A stretch of DNA of 64,000 bases, taken from NCBI GenBank assembly GCA_905182835.1, contig CAJJDI010000014.1, forward strand, positions 38,720 to 102,719. Direction: 5' to 3'. The translations under genes were made by a program, and so were the position numbers. Position 1 is the first letter of the stretch. Each line of letters starts with the position of its first letter. This DNA comes from an uncultured Flavobacteriaceae bacterium (GTDB lineage Bacteria; Bacteroidota; Bacteroidia; Flavobacteriales; Flavobacteriaceae). The notes below the pieces were generated by a model, which was given only the letters and a program-made list of their open reading frames with translations, was not told where the DNA came from and did not search any database. Shown one piece after another: positions 8,706 to 18,577 of the stretch.

Positions 8706-10289
8706 ATGAATTTAGACAAATATGGATTAATAAAATCTAATTGTTTCTATCAAACTCCGATAGACAAATTACAGAAAATTATACTAGACAAAAAACATGG
8801 ATTTATAGTTGATTCTGAAGCTTTAGCCATAAACACTGGTAAATTTACTGGAAGATCCCCAAAAGACAGATATATTGTAAAGGATGAAATCACCAATAAT
8901 AAAGTTTGGTGGGGGGATATTAATATTCCAATTGAGGAATCTAATTTTGAAAAACTATATTTAAAAATAACTAATTATTTATCTGCTAAAGATGTTTATG
9001 TTAGAGATAGTTATGTTTGCTCATTAGACACGTCTAGGCTTAATGTAAGGACTATATGTGAGCTTCCTAGTAGTGATTTTTTCGCCAACAACATGTTCTT
9101 AAGATTGGACAATAACTCTATTCAAGGTTTTAAAGAAGATTGGTTATTGATTAATGCTCCAGGATTTAAGTCAAACCCAAAAGAAGATGGGACAAGAAGT
9201 GAAAACTTTGCAGTCATTAATTTTTCCAAAAAAATAGTAATTATTGGGGGTACAGGCTACACAGGTGAAATTAAAAAATCTATCTTTTCTGTACTGAATT
9301 TTTTACTCCCAGTTTATCAAGATATTTTACCAATGCATTGTAGTGCTAATGTTGGTGAAAAAGAAGATACAGCAATTTTCTTCGGATTGTCAGGTACTGG
9401 AAAAACAACATTATCAGCAGATCCAAGGAGGCAATTAATTGGAGATGACGAACACGGGTGGAGTAAAGAACATAAGATTTTTAATTTTGAAGGGGGGTGT
9501 TATGCTAAAGTTATTAATCTAAATAAAGAAAGTGAACCGGATATTTATAATGCAATAAAAAAAGGTTCTTTATTAGAAAACATAATTGCAGACAAGGATG
9601 GTAAAGTTGATTTTAAAGATATTTCTATTACACAAAACACTAGAGTAAGCTATCCAATAGATTTTATTAAAAATATCAGAAAACCATCAATTGGAGAATC
9701 TCCAAAAAACATATTCTTTCTAACAGCAGATGCGTTTGGGGTTTTACCTCCAATATCGAAATTAACTCCTAGCCAAGCGGCTTATCATTTCATTTCTGGT
9801 TATACAAGTAAAGTTGCAGGAACTGAAGATGGGGTAATTGAGCCACAACCTTCTTTTTCAGCTTGTTTTGGAGCACCTTTCATGCCGTTACACCCAACTG
9901 AGTACGCTCAGATGTTAATTAAAAAAATCAATCAATCAGGAGTTACTGTTTGGTTGGTTAACACTGGCTGGACTGGAGGTCCATATGGAATTGGTAAAAG
10001 GATGCAATTAAAATATACGAGAGCAATGATAAATGCTGCGCTAAGTGGAGAGTTGGAAGATGCGAATAAAAACAACTACCACACACACTCCGTGTTTAAT
10101 TTAAATCAACCTAGAATATGTCCAAATGTCCCTACCTCTGCCTTGAGCCCTAGAATGACATGGAATGATGATGTAAATTACTATAAGACTGCTTATAAAT
10201 TAGCGAACTCTTTTATAAACAACTTCAAGCAATTTGAATCTTATTCAAATAAAGAGATTTTATCTGGAGCTCCAAATAGTGAAAAATAA
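8706..10289 (+). CDS. pckA: Phosphoenolpyruvate carboxykinase (ATP)
   Basis: PckA converts oxaloacetate and ATP to phosphoenolpyruvate, the entry to gluconeogenesis. The P-loop GLSGTGKTTLSADP begins at about residue 227, followed by the metal-binding LIGDDEHGW. The N-terminal NTGKFTGRSPKDRY substrate segment and the late GYTSKVAGTEDG segment are also conserved. 527 residues is normal for the ATP-dependent type. A TACATTTG element at 8674-8681, 24 bases before the ATG, could be its -7 box, but no -33 box is clear. Confidence 0.97.
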   Translation: MNLDKYGLIKSNCFYQTPIDKLQKIILDKKHGFIVDSEALAINTGKFTGRSPKDRYIVKDEITNNKVWWGDINIPIEESNFEKLYLKITNYLSAKDVYVRDSYVCSLDTSRLNVRTICELPSSDFFANNMFLRLDNNSIQGFKEDWLLINAPGFKSNPKEDGTRSENFAVINFSKKIVIIGGTGYTGEIKKSIFSVLNFLLPVYQDILPMHCSANVGEKEDTAIFFGLSGTGKTTLSADPRRQLIGDDEHGWSKEHKIFNFEGGCYAKVINLNKESEPDIYNAIKKGSLLENIIADKDGKVDFKDISITQNTRVSYPIDFIKNIRKPSIGESPKNIFFLTADAFGVLPPISKLTPSQAAYHFISGYTSKVAGTEDGVIEPQPSFSACFGAPFMPLHPTEYAQMLIKKINQSGVTVWLVNTGWTGGPYGIGKRMQLKYTRAMINAALSGELEDANKNNYHTHSVFNLNQPRICPNVPTSALSPRMTWNDDVNYYKTAYKLANSFINNFKQFESYSNKEILSGAPNSEK

Positions 10290-10296
10290 AATTTAA

Positions 10297-11043
10297 TTAT
10301 TTTTTGTTCGTTTTTTTGATGTAATCTTCTAATGCCATAGTCATAGATGGAAAATTTTTAGAAGGAGCTGAAATATCTACTTTAAGACCTTTGTCTTCGC
10401 ATGTTTTTTTAGTAATTGCTCCAAAGGTGGCGATCCTTGTGTTGTTTTGCTTGAAATCAGGATAATTTTTTAGTAATGAGTCTATCCCAGTTGGACTGAA
10501 AAAAACTAATATGTCATAAGAAACATCTGCTAAATGAGATAAATCACTAATTACAGTTCTATAAAAAACTGACTGCCTCCAATTGATATTTAATTCATTT
10601 AGAAGAATAGGAACTTCAGCCTTTAATTTATCAGTTGTAGGAAGTAAAAACTTCTCGGAACTATATTTTTCAATTAGGGGGCATAAATCTTCAAACTTCC
10701 TTTGACCTACATATATCTTCCTTTTTCTATAAACAACATATTTTTGCAAATAAAAAGCAACAGCTTCTGATTGACAAAAATATTTCATTGAATCCGGGAC
10801 TTTATATCTCATTTTTTCACATACTCTAAAGTAATGATCGACAGCATACCTACTTGTTAATATAATAGCAGTGTACATTGTTAGGTCTATTTTTTGTAAT
10901 CTAATTTCTTTTACCGAGACTGGCATTACGTGAATGAAAGGTTCAAAATCTATTTTGACGTTTTGACTTTTCTCTAAATCAAAAAAAGGAGAATTTGGTA
11001 TTGTAGGTTTAGTCTGTGAAACAAGAATAGTTTTAACTTTCAT
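10297..11043 (-). CDS. hemD: Uroporphyrinogen-III synthase HemD
   Basis: HemD closes hydroxymethylbilane into uroporphyrinogen III in haem synthesis. The family is weakly conserved. Support comes from the 248-residue length, the N-terminal ILVSQTKP start, and the VFFSPTGIDSLLKNYPDF and IATFGAITKKTCEDKGL segments, which match the usual (F/T)SP(S/T)G and IGxxTxxxxxxxG positions. It follows the DUF4271 gene by 23 bases, a pairing common in Flavobacteriia. It converges with pckA. Confidence 0.87.
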   Translation of the reverse strand: MKVKTILVSQTKPTIPNSPFFDLEKSQNVKIDFEPFIHVMPVSVKEIRLQKIDLTMYTAIILTSRYAVDHYFRVCEKMRYKVPDSMKYFCQSEAVAFYLQKYVVYRKRKIYVGQRKFEDLCPLIEKYSSEKFLLPTTDKLKAEVPILLNELNINWRQSVFYRTVISDLSHLADVSYDILVFFSPTGIDSLLKNYPDFKQNNTRIATFGAITKKTCEDKGLKVDISAPSKNFPSMTMALEDYIKKTNKK

Positions 11044-11066
11044 ATAGCTTACCTTTAGAATTGAAA

Positions 11067-11741
11067 CTATATTAATTCATTTATAAAAAATAAAAATGGT
11101 ACAATTTCAAGAGTGCAAAGATACAAAATAAAATAAAACATGTTTGATAATATCAATTTATCATTCAATCTAATTACTTTGTAAACCCCGATTAAATAAA
11201 GACTAGCAATAATAAATATACTTATTTCTAAAAATATTAATGAGTTTGGAAAAGTATAAATTGCTAAGGAATTTAATAGAACTATGATTATTCCAATAAA
11301 TTTATTGAAGCTAGTTTTTTGTGAATTAAATAAGTTAACAAACTTACTTATGTCAAATGCCCATCCAATTAACATCTCAAACAAGTATTTAATGCATATA
11401 AATAAAACCAACAAAATTAAAATTTTTAAAAAAATTGATGCATCAAAACTAATCTTGTTGATTGAAAGATAAGACAATAAGATAGTGACAAACACGCTTG
11501 TCGATACGATAAAATTAATATTAAGCAATACGTTGAAGTTGCTCAGGTAACTACTTTCATTTGAATTGAATTTTAAAAACGAATTGTTCAAATATATTTG
11601 AAGAAAGTATTTAAATTTTGAATTATTTAATGTTTTAGTAATTGCAATTAGCAAAATGTTCATTAAAATAATAATTGTAAACCCATCAAATAATATATAG
11701 TCTCTTACCATTATTGCTAAATTAAGAAGAATATTATACAA
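11067..11741 (-). CDS. DUF4271 family membrane protein
   Basis: A 224-residue protein with about six hydrophobic helices spread over the whole chain. It is assigned to DUF4271 from its membrane pattern and its position directly upstream of hemD, a gene order often seen in Flavobacteriia. The function is unknown. It is divergent from the glycosyltransferase gene, with only 43 bases between the two starts. Confidence 0.75.
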   Translation of the reverse strand: MYNILLNLAIMVRDYILFDGFTIIILMNILLIAITKTLNNSKFKYFLQIYLNNSFLKFNSNESSYLSNFNVLLNINFIVSTSVFVTILLSYLSINKISFDASIFLKILILLVLFICIKYLFEMLIGWAFDISKFVNLFNSQKTSFNKFIGIIIVLLNSLAIYTFPNSLIFLEISIFIIASLYLIGVYKVIRLNDKLILSNMFYFILYLCTLEIVPFLFFINELI

Positions 11742-11784
11742 AAATAATCTACTAAATAACTATTTTTACTAAAATTATATAATA

Positions 11785-12513
11785 ATGAAGGATGTTTTAA
11801 TTATAATTCCAACGTATAATGAAATTGAAAACATTGAAAATATAATTATTTCAACATTTCAATTATATCCTGACATTAGCATACTAATTGTTGATGATAA
11901 TTCTCCAGATTTAACATATAAGAAAGTTCAAGAATTAGAATTAAAATTTAGCAAACAATTATTTTTATTAAAAAGATTAAAAAAAGACGGCTTAGGTACA
12001 GCTTATGTGGAAGGATTTAAATGGGCTTTAAAAAATAAATTTAATTATGTTTTTGAAATGGATGCAGACCTATCTCATAACCCAAAAGATATCAAACGAA
12101 TACTAGAGCCGATGTTGATAAATGATTACGACATGTCAATTGGTTCAAGGTATATAAAAGGAATTAATGTTGTAAACTGGCCTTTAAGCAGGATAATTTT
12201 ATCATATACAGCTTCAATTTATGTCAGAATAATTACAAAAATGAAAATACAAGATTCAACTTCTGGATATGTGTGCTATAAGAAGACAGTTCTAGAATCT
12301 ATTAACTTAGATACTATTAAATTTTCCGGCTATGCATTTCAAATAGAAATGAAGTATAAAGCTTATTTAAAAAACTTTAAAATAATTGAAGTGCCAATAA
12401 TTTTTTCGGACAGAAAATATGGTGTATCAAAACTTAATGGTAGTATAATTTCCGAAGCAATTATTGGAGTATTATCAATGAGGATAAAAAATATATTTAA
12501 TATCAAATTTTAG
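11785..12513 (+). CDS. Polyprenol monophosphomannose synthase-like GT2 glycosyltransferase
   Basis: A family 2 glycosyltransferase of the dolichol-phosphate mannose synthase type. The sequence shows IIPTYNEIENI at 7-17, VDDNSPD at about 37-43, and EMDADLSHNP near 92-101, which carries the metal-binding DxD. It probably transfers a sugar, likely mannose, from GDP-sugar to a polyprenyl phosphate at the inner face of the inner membrane. At 242 residues it has only the catalytic domain and no C-terminal membrane domain. It is followed after 3 bases by dihydroorotase. Confidence 0.9.
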   Translation: MKDVLIIIPTYNEIENIENIIISTFQLYPDISILIVDDNSPDLTYKKVQELELKFSKQLFLLKRLKKDGLGTAYVEGFKWALKNKFNYVFEMDADLSHNPKDIKRILEPMLINDYDMSIGSRYIKGINVVNWPLSRIILSYTASIYVRIITKMKIQDSTSGYVCYKKTVLESINLDTIKFSGYAFQIEMKYKAYLKNFKIIEVPIIFSDRKYGVSKLNGSIISEAIIGVLSMRIKNIFNIKF

Positions 12514-12516
12514 ATA

Positions 12517-13857
12517 ATGAATCAGATTCTAATAAAAAACGCAAGAATTATTAATGAAGGTAAAATAATCACGTCTGATATTTTTATTGAAGATGAGATT
12601 ATTCAAGAAATATCTAATTCTATTAGTGTAAAATCATCATCTGTTCAAATTATAGATGCAGAAAATAATTTTGTAATTCCTGGAGTAATTGATGACCAAG
12701 TTCATTTTAGAGAACCGGGGCTTACACATAAAGCAGATATTAAATCAGAGTCTAAAGCTGCGGTAGCTGGAGGCGTCACTTCATTTATTGAAATGCCAAA
12801 CACTAAACCTCAAGCTACTACTTTAGTAGAGTTAGATAGAAAATTTGAAATTGCATCAAAAGACTCTCTTGCAAATTATTCATTTATGTTCGGAGGAACA
12901 AATGACAACTTAGACGAAATATTAAAAGTTGATACAAAAAATGTTGCTGGTTTAAAATTATTTTTAGGTTCTTCTACAGGTAATATGTTAGTTGATAACT
13001 TAGAAGTTCTAGAAAACATATTCTCTAAAACAGATATGCTTATCTCGGTGCATTGTGAAGATGAGGCGACTATTAAGAGTAATTTAAAAGAATATACTGA
13101 TAAATATGGGGATGACATACCTATGAAATTTCATCCTTTAATTAGGAGTAGAAAAGCATGTTATATCTCATCTTCTAATGCTATTAAATTAGCAAAAAAA
13201 ACTGGAGCAAGATTACATGTATTTCATCTTTCAACTGCAGAGGAGACTAAGCTTTTTTCTAATAGAAAGAAGCTAAAAGACAAGAAAATAACTTCTGAGG
13301 TCTGTATACATCACTTATGGTTTTCTGATTCTGATTATGCTCAACTTGGATCAAAAATAAAGTGGAATCCAGCAGTTAAAAGTTCATCAGACAGAGATGC
13401 TTTGTGGAAGGCTTTACTTGATGATAGAATAGATGTAATAGCAAGTGATCATGCACCACATACCGAGAAGGAAAAACAATCTAATTATTTAAATTGTCCA
13501 TCGGGAGGTCCACTTGTTCAACATACTCTACCTGCAATGTTAGAAGCACATCACAATAATAAAATTTCACTTGAAAAAATTGTTGAAAAGATGTGTCATA
13601 ATCCAGCTATACTTTTCCAAATCGAAAAAAGAGGGTTCATTAAAAAAGGTTATTATGCAGATTTAGTTATTTTTAACTTAAATAATCCATGGACTGTAAA
13701 TAAAGATAACATATTGTACAAATGTGGTTGGTCACCCTTTGAAGGGAAATCATTTAAGTCTAGAATTTCACATACAATTGTAAATGGAAAGCTAATATAT
13801 AATAACTCTCGATTTGTTAATACTACTCGTGGTAAAAGACTGACATTTGAAAGATGA
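12517..13857 (+). CDS. pyrC: Dihydroorotase
   Basis: Dihydroorotase cyclises carbamoyl aspartate to dihydroorotate in pyrimidine synthesis. Zinc ligands are visible in DQVHFREPG near residues 61-69 and in IASDHAPHT near 308-316. The middle GAxxxKLF-type segment carrying the carboxylated Lys reads AGLKLFLGSSTG. The 446 residues match the class I form. The preserved catalytic residues argue against an inactive PyrC-like paralogue. Its stop overlaps the next ATG by four bases. Confidence 0.93.
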   Translation: MNQILIKNARIINEGKIITSDIFIEDEIIQEISNSISVKSSSVQIIDAENNFVIPGVIDDQVHFREPGLTHKADIKSESKAAVAGGVTSFIEMPNTKPQATTLVELDRKFEIASKDSLANYSFMFGGTNDNLDEILKVDTKNVAGLKLFLGSSTGNMLVDNLEVLENIFSKTDMLISVHCEDEATIKSNLKEYTDKYGDDIPMKFHPLIRSRKACYISSSNAIKLAKKTGARLHVFHLSTAEETKLFSNRKKLKDKKITSEVCIHHLWFSDSDYAQLGSKIKWNPAVKSSSDRDALWKALLDDRIDVIASDHAPHTEKEKQSNYLNCPSGGPLVQHTLPAMLEAHHNNKISLEKIVEKMCHNPAILFQIEKRGFIKKGYYADLVIFNLNNPWTVNKDNILYKCGWSPFEGKSFKSRISHTIVNGKLIYNNSRFVNTTRGKRLTFER

Positions 13858-14330
13858 GAAAATTAAATTTTATATTTATAATCTTTTTTTTATTGAACTG
13901 TACAAATAACAGCTTAGTTAAAAAACCTTCTCAACCAAAGAATTTGATTTCTAAAGAAAAAATGGTTGATATTATTTACGACATGACACTTATCAGTGTT
14001 GCTAAAGGAGTTAATAAAAAAATTCTTGAAAACAACGGGATTATTCCCGAGCAATATATTTTTAATAAACACTCAATTGACAGTACGATATTTGCGGAAA
14101 ACAATGAGTATTACTCTTTTGATTTAAAAATATATCAATCAATTTTTGATGCTGTTAAAATCAAATTGGAACACAATAAAAAAATCATTAATGATAGTTT
14201 AGGTATAATGAAAAAGCTATCAGGAGAGTTGAGTAAAAAACTAATTAAAGAAAGTAAATTAAATAAAATATTAATTGATACCATTAAAATTGACAGCATC
14301 ACTAAAATTAAATTAATTAATACAAATTAG
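13854..14330 (+). CDS. DUF4296 domain lipoprotein
   Basis: A 158-residue predicted lipoprotein. A hydrophobic stretch ends in a lipobox-like FFLLNC with the Cys at about 16, and the mature part is Lys- and Ile-rich. The KEKMVDIIYDMTLI segment at about 34-47 is the recognisable part of DUF4296. The function is unknown. It overlaps the dihydroorotase stop (ATGA) and precedes tyrS by 45 bases, so it is probably co-transcribed with pyrC. Confidence 0.75.
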   Translation: MRKLNFIFIIFFLLNCTNNSLVKKPSQPKNLISKEKMVDIIYDMTLISVAKGVNKKILENNGIIPEQYIFNKHSIDSTIFAENNEYYSFDLKIYQSIFDAVKIKLEHNKKIINDSLGIMKKLSGELSKKLIKESKLNKILIDTIKIDSITKIKLINTN

Positions 14331-14375
14331 TATTGCATATTTTTAGTTATTTTGTTAAATAAAAACAACTTATAA

Positions 14376-15671
14376 ATGATGAAGAATTTTATAGATGAAA
14401 TTAGATGGAGAGGAATGATTCACGATGAGATACCTGGAATTGATGATCATTTAAGTAATTCATCTAGGGTTTCATACATTGGGTTTGACCCAACCTCTGA
14501 TTCTCTTCATATCGGAAGTTTAGTTCCTATAATGCTGCTTGCCCATTTTCAAAGATCAGGGCATAAACCAATTGCTTTAATCGGTGGTGCAACAGGAATG
14601 ATTGGAGACCCTTCTGGTAAATCTGCTGAAAGAAACTTACTAGACGAAAAAATATTGCTTAAGAACCAAATAGCTATAAAAAAACAATTATCTCAGTTTT
14701 TAAATTTCGATTCAAAAATTCAAAATTCAGCCTTAATACTAAACAATCTTGAATGGATGAAAAATTTCTCTTTATTAGAATTTATTCGTGATGTTGGTAA
14801 ACACATTTCTGTAAATTATATGATGTCTAAAGATTCTGTAAAAAATAGAATTTCATCTGAATCTTCAAATGGGATGAGTTTTACTGAATTTACTTATCAA
14901 CTGGTCCAAGGTTATGATTTCCTGCATTTATATAAAAGTCATGATTGCACTATTCAAATGGGAGGTAGTGATCAATGGGGCAACATCACAACTGGAACAG
15001 AGTTAATAAGAAGAATTTCTTCTGGCAAGGGATATGCCTTAACATGCCCTTTAATTACTAAATCTGATGGCACTAAATTTGGTAAAACAGAAGGTGGTAA
15101 TATTTGGTTAGATTCAAATAAAACTTCAGTATATAAATTCTACCAATATTGGTTAAATACTAGTGATTTAGATGCTGAAAAGTATATAAAAATATTTACA
15201 TTTCTTTCTGAAAAAGAGATTACAGATTTTATATTAATACACAGAGCGGAGCCACACAAAAGGCTGATTCAAAAGACTTTAGCTAGAGAAATTACAACAA
15301 TTGTTCATTCGGTTGAATCGTTTAGTCAAGTAGAACTAGCTTCAACTATATTGTATAGTAAGAGCTTTAAAAGAGACATTGAATTAATTGATGAAAATAC
15401 CTTTTTAGATATATTTGAAGGTGTTCCGTTAGTTGAATTGCCTAAAGATAATTTAATTACAGGTGTTGATATGATTTCTGCTTTATCATCCAAAACAGGG
15501 TTTTTAAAATCTAACTCTGAGGCAAGAAGATCACTAAAGGAAAATTCTATTTCAATTAATAAATCTAAAATTAAAGAAGAATATTTAATTGATACTAAAG
15601 ACTTGATTAATGATAAATACGTGATAATTAATAAAGGAAAAAGGAATACTTATATAATAAAATTTATATAA
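14376..15671 (+). CDS. tyrS: Tyrosyl-tRNA synthetase
   Basis: TyrS charges tRNA-Tyr. The HIGH motif reads SLHIGSLVP near 43-51 after the GFDPTSD segment, and the KMSKS-type loop reads KFGKTEGGNIWL near 230-241. A C-terminal S4-like RNA-binding domain covers roughly 365-431. Length (431) fits the bacterial TyrRS type 1. Two adjacent ATG codons open the frame; the second would shorten it by one residue. Confidence 0.96.
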   Translation: MMKNFIDEIRWRGMIHDEIPGIDDHLSNSSRVSYIGFDPTSDSLHIGSLVPIMLLAHFQRSGHKPIALIGGATGMIGDPSGKSAERNLLDEKILLKNQIAIKKQLSQFLNFDSKIQNSALILNNLEWMKNFSLLEFIRDVGKHISVNYMMSKDSVKNRISSESSNGMSFTEFTYQLVQGYDFLHLYKSHDCTIQMGGSDQWGNITTGTELIRRISSGKGYALTCPLITKSDGTKFGKTEGGNIWLDSNKTSVYKFYQYWLNTSDLDAEKYIKIFTFLSEKEITDFILIHRAEPHKRLIQKTLAREITTIVHSVESFSQVELASTILYSKSFKRDIELIDENTFLDIFEGVPLVELPKDNLITGVDMISALSSKTGFLKSNSEARRSLKENSISINKSKIKEEYLIDTKDLINDKYVIINKGKRNTYIIKFI

Positions 15672-15674
15672 GTA

Positions 15675-16646
15675 TTATACTAGTAGATTGCACCCACGAA
15701 TATCAGAATTGTCAAATCTACCTAGTATTTCAAAATTATTTTCATTATTTTTTTTACCTAAATCTTCAGTTGCTATAAAAGAACATGAATTAATGTTTGC
15801 TAAGTCTATTACATTAACTCCACCAGTTATTCCATTTTTTTTGAAAGATAAAGCATCTTGGGGCTCTCTTATGTGTATCTTCATCCACGGAGGGCATTGA
15901 AAAATGCCATTATTAGTTGAATATGCTTGGGAAAGTAGCTCCGTCATGCCATATTCACTGCAAATTAGATCTGTACCAAACCCATTTATTAGTTTTGTAT
16001 GAAGTTCATTTCTTATCATTTCCTTTCTTCTTCCTTTCATCCCTCCAGTTTCAACTATGGTAAGGTTAGGTAATTTAAAATTAAATTTTTCGATTAAATT
16101 TAATAATGCGAATGTAACTCCTATTAATATGACTTTCTCTTTTTTTAATTCAATTAATTTGTCTTTTAATTCGATATAGTTATCTAGATAAAATCCACTA
16201 TTTTTTCTATTTGTTTTTTTAATTAATTTATCTGCCATATATATTAAAGAAGAATTTTTATTTTCTAAATACGATGGCAATAATGCTAAAATGGTAAATT
16301 CTTTGATGTCTCCAAAAAAATATTTAAAGGAGTTTTCGAAGCTTGATTCATAAAGTTTTAAATCAGTTATATAATGTGTGCTTAAATTAGTATTAGTTGT
16401 TCCGCTACTAATAAATTTTTTTTCTATTGATTGATTAGAGCTTAAAACTGTATGAGACTTAAAAAATTTAATTGGTAAAAAAGGAATTTGATTTGAATTA
16501 GTTATATCTGAGGGATTCTTGTTTATTAAATCACAAAATGACCTATAAATTTTATTATTATCAAATTGATATTTAAATATTTTCACTGCCATTGATTCAA
16601 AGTCATCAATAGTTTTAATTTTAAAAATACTCTCATAATTTATCAT
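15675..16646 (-). CDS. LuxE-like acyl-protein synthetase family protein
   Basis: A 323-residue protein resembling the LuxE acyl-protein synthetase domain, an ANL-type adenylating fold that activates fatty acids. Key segments are SSGTTNTNLSTHY near 76-88, an adenylate-forming Ser/Thr/Gly loop, and GFGTDLICSEYGMTELLSQAYS (in two parts), the YGxTE core of the fold. I place the start at the ATG at 16646 (MINYESIF), because an upstream in-frame extension to 16694 adds only a hydrophobic stretch unlike the family start. No luxC, luxD or luciferase gene is near, so the substrate is unknown and a light-producing role is unlikely. Confidence 0.75.
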   Translation of the reverse strand: MINYESIFKIKTIDDFESMAVKIFKYQFDNNKIYRSFCDLINKNPSDITNSNQIPFLPIKFFKSHTVLSSNQSIEKKFISSGTTNTNLSTHYITDLKLYESSFENSFKYFFGDIKEFTILALLPSYLENKNSSLIYMADKLIKKTNRKNSGFYLDNYIELKDKLIELKKEKVILIGVTFALLNLIEKFNFKLPNLTIVETGGMKGRRKEMIRNELHTKLINGFGTDLICSEYGMTELLSQAYSTNNGIFQCPPWMKIHIREPQDALSFKKNGITGGVNVIDLANINSCSFIATEDLGKKNNENNFEILGRFDNSDIRGCNLLV

Positions 16647-16740
16647 ATATTCAAAAGTATTTAAAATATAAAATATTAACATAAGAATTGACACTTATTT
16701 AATAATTTGTTATTGTTAACATAACGTTATCAATTAATAA

Positions 16741-16774
16741 TTTGAATTTCATATGACTTTACTTTATATATTTG
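16741..16774 (+). promoter_or_regulatory. Candidate promoter of the two-component operon
   Basis: TTTG at 16741-16744 and TATATTTG at 16767-16774 match the Bacteroidota -33 and -7 elements with 22 bases between them, at the upper end of the usual range. The TTG start of the response regulator follows 15 bases later. Confidence 0.55.
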
Positions 16775-16789
16775 TGAAAAACAAATGCT

Positions 16790-17467
16790 TTGAATATAAA
16801 CTATAAAATACTACTTGTTGACGATGAGCCAGATATATTAGAAATTATATCATATTCACTAGAAAATGAAGGTTATAGTGTTTATAAGGCAAAGAATGGA
16901 CTTCAGGCTATTGAAATTGCAAAAAAAGTAACACCAGATCTAATTATTATGGATTTAATGATGCCAGAAATGAATGGAGTTGAAGCGTGTGAACAAATTA
17001 GAAAATCAACAAAATTAAATAATGTAATCATTACTTTCTTATCTGCTAGATCAGAAGATTTTTCTCAAATTGCTGGTTTTGATGCTGGTGCAGATGATTA
17101 TATAACTAAACCTATCAGGCCGAAAGTGTTATTAAGTAAGATTAAAGCTCTATTGAGAAGAAACAAATCTGATATTGATGCTCCAGTAATTCAGATTAAT
17201 GATTTAATTATAGATAGATCAAGATATTTAGTTAATCTAAAAGGAATTGAAATTTCATTACCTAGAAAGGAATTTGAATTGTTATATTTGTTGACATCAA
17301 GTCCTAACACTGTTTTTACAAGGAGTAAGATTTTAGATGCTGTTTGGGGTACGGACGTTATTGTAGGAGATCGAACTATTGACGTGCATATCAGAAAATT
17401 ACGAGAAAAAATCGGAGACTCATCGTTTAAAACTATTAAAGGAGTTGGGTATAAGTTTGTAAGCTAA
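16790..17467 (+). CDS. OmpR/PhoB-family response regulator
   Basis: A 225-residue DNA-binding response regulator. The receiver domain (1-120) has the acidic pair at 11-12, phospho-acceptor Asp55 in LIIMDLMMPEMNG, and the ITKP Lys near 107. The C-terminal winged helix covers about 130-225, with RKEFELLYLL and GVGYKFVS. The start is TTG at 16790; no in-frame ATG lies nearby and the receiver fold needs this N-terminus. Its TAA overlaps the kinase ATG by one base (TAATG), so the pair is coupled. A PhoB-like role in phosphate control is possible but not shown. Confidence 0.93.
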   Translation: MNINYKILLVDDEPDILEIISYSLENEGYSVYKAKNGLQAIEIAKKVTPDLIIMDLMMPEMNGVEACEQIRKSTKLNNVIITFLSARSEDFSQIAGFDAGADDYITKPIRPKVLLSKIKALLRRNKSDIDAPVIQINDLIIDRSRYLVNLKGIEISLPRKEFELLYLLTSSPNTVFTRSKILDAVWGTDVIVGDRTIDVHIRKLREKIGDSSFKTIKGVGYKFVS

Positions 17468-18519
17468 TGTCCTTTAAATTTAAAAAATCTTATTCATTTG
17501 CATTTAAGTCATCAATTGCAATTTCTTTAATTATAACATTTATAGTTAGCCTTTTTTATTACTCTAATTTTTTATTAGAAGACCTTTTGATTGAACTTAT
17601 ATGTCTGTCTGTTTTGATTTTTTTAACATCTTTCTTTATAATTCAATCTAGAATTGAAACTTTTATTTATTTAAAAATAAAAAATCTGTATAAAGAATTA
17701 AATCTTCTTGATTCAATTTCATTGTCTAAATCTAATGTTACTACAGACATGAATTCGTTAATGAAAAATATTAATGAATTCAGCAGAGATAAAAAATTAG
17801 AAATTGAAACTTTAAAAATTAGAGAGGAATTTAGAAAAGAATTCATTGGTAATGTAGCGCACGAATTGAAAACTCCAATTTTTACAATTCAAGGTTATAT
17901 TGAAAATTTAATAGATGGCGCTATAACCGATGAAGATGTTAGAGATAAGTTTTTAAATAGAGCGAAAATTAGTGTAGAAAGATTGATTTATATTATCAAG
18001 GATTTAGATATGATAACTAAGTTTGAATCAGGAACTCTAAATTTAGAGTTAGATGCATTTGATATAAATGAACTTGTACAAGATGTTTACGAACAACTAG
18101 AAATTCAAGCTCAAAAAAAAGAAATCAAATTAATATTTAACAAAAATTATCCTGAATCTATATTTGTTAATGGAGATAAAGACAAGATAGAGCAAGTAGT
18201 TACAAACCTTGTAATCAATTCAATTAAATATGGAACAGATAAAGGTACAACAGAAGTTAGCTTTGAGAGTTTAACAAATGATAAATTAATAGTTAGAATT
18301 ACTGATAATGGAGACGGTATTTTGAAAGAACACCTGTCACGACTTTTCGAAAGATTTTACAGGGTTGATCAAAGTGGTTCTAGAAAAGAAGGTGGCTCTG
18401 GTCTAGGACTTTCAATCGTAAAGCACATAATTGATGCGCATAATGAAAACATATATATTGAATCTGAGCTTGGGATTGGAAGTGAGTTCTCATTTACTTT
18501 ATCTAAATATATAAATTAG
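17467..18519 (+). CDS. Sensor histidine kinase (PhoR-like)
   Basis: A 350-residue membrane kinase partnered with the preceding regulator. Two membrane helices lie at about 14-32 and 41-60 with almost no loop between them, so there is no sizeable periplasmic sensor domain. The H-box is VAHELKTPIF with His132, the N-box is NLVINSIKYGT, and the ATP lid has DNGDGI and GGSGLGLSIVKHII. It probably senses a membrane or cytoplasmic signal through a partner protein, as PhoR does, though that is inferred from architecture only. Confidence 0.93.
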   Translation: MSFKFKKSYSFAFKSSIAISLIITFIVSLFYYSNFLLEDLLIELICLSVLIFLTSFFIIQSRIETFIYLKIKNLYKELNLLDSISLSKSNVTTDMNSLMKNINEFSRDKKLEIETLKIREEFRKEFIGNVAHELKTPIFTIQGYIENLIDGAITDEDVRDKFLNRAKISVERLIYIIKDLDMITKFESGTLNLELDAFDINELVQDVYEQLEIQAQKKEIKLIFNKNYPESIFVNGDKDKIEQVVTNLVINSIKYGTDKGTTEVSFESLTNDKLIVRITDNGDGILKEHLSRLFERFYRVDQSGSRKEGGSGLGLSIVKHIIDAHNENIYIESELGIGSEFSFTLSKYIN

Positions 18520-18577
18520 TCACCTTTATTTTCTTATTAAGAATTTATTATTATTTCTTTACATAAAATTTTAGATT

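Noticed and set aside
12517..13857. Inactive dihydroorotase-like subunit (PyrC')
   Set aside because: The HFREPG and SDHAPH metal-binding motifs are intact.
15675..16694. Longer start for the LuxE-like gene at 16694
   Set aside because: The extra 16 residues are hydrophobic and unlike the family's start, and they cover what should be promoter sequence.
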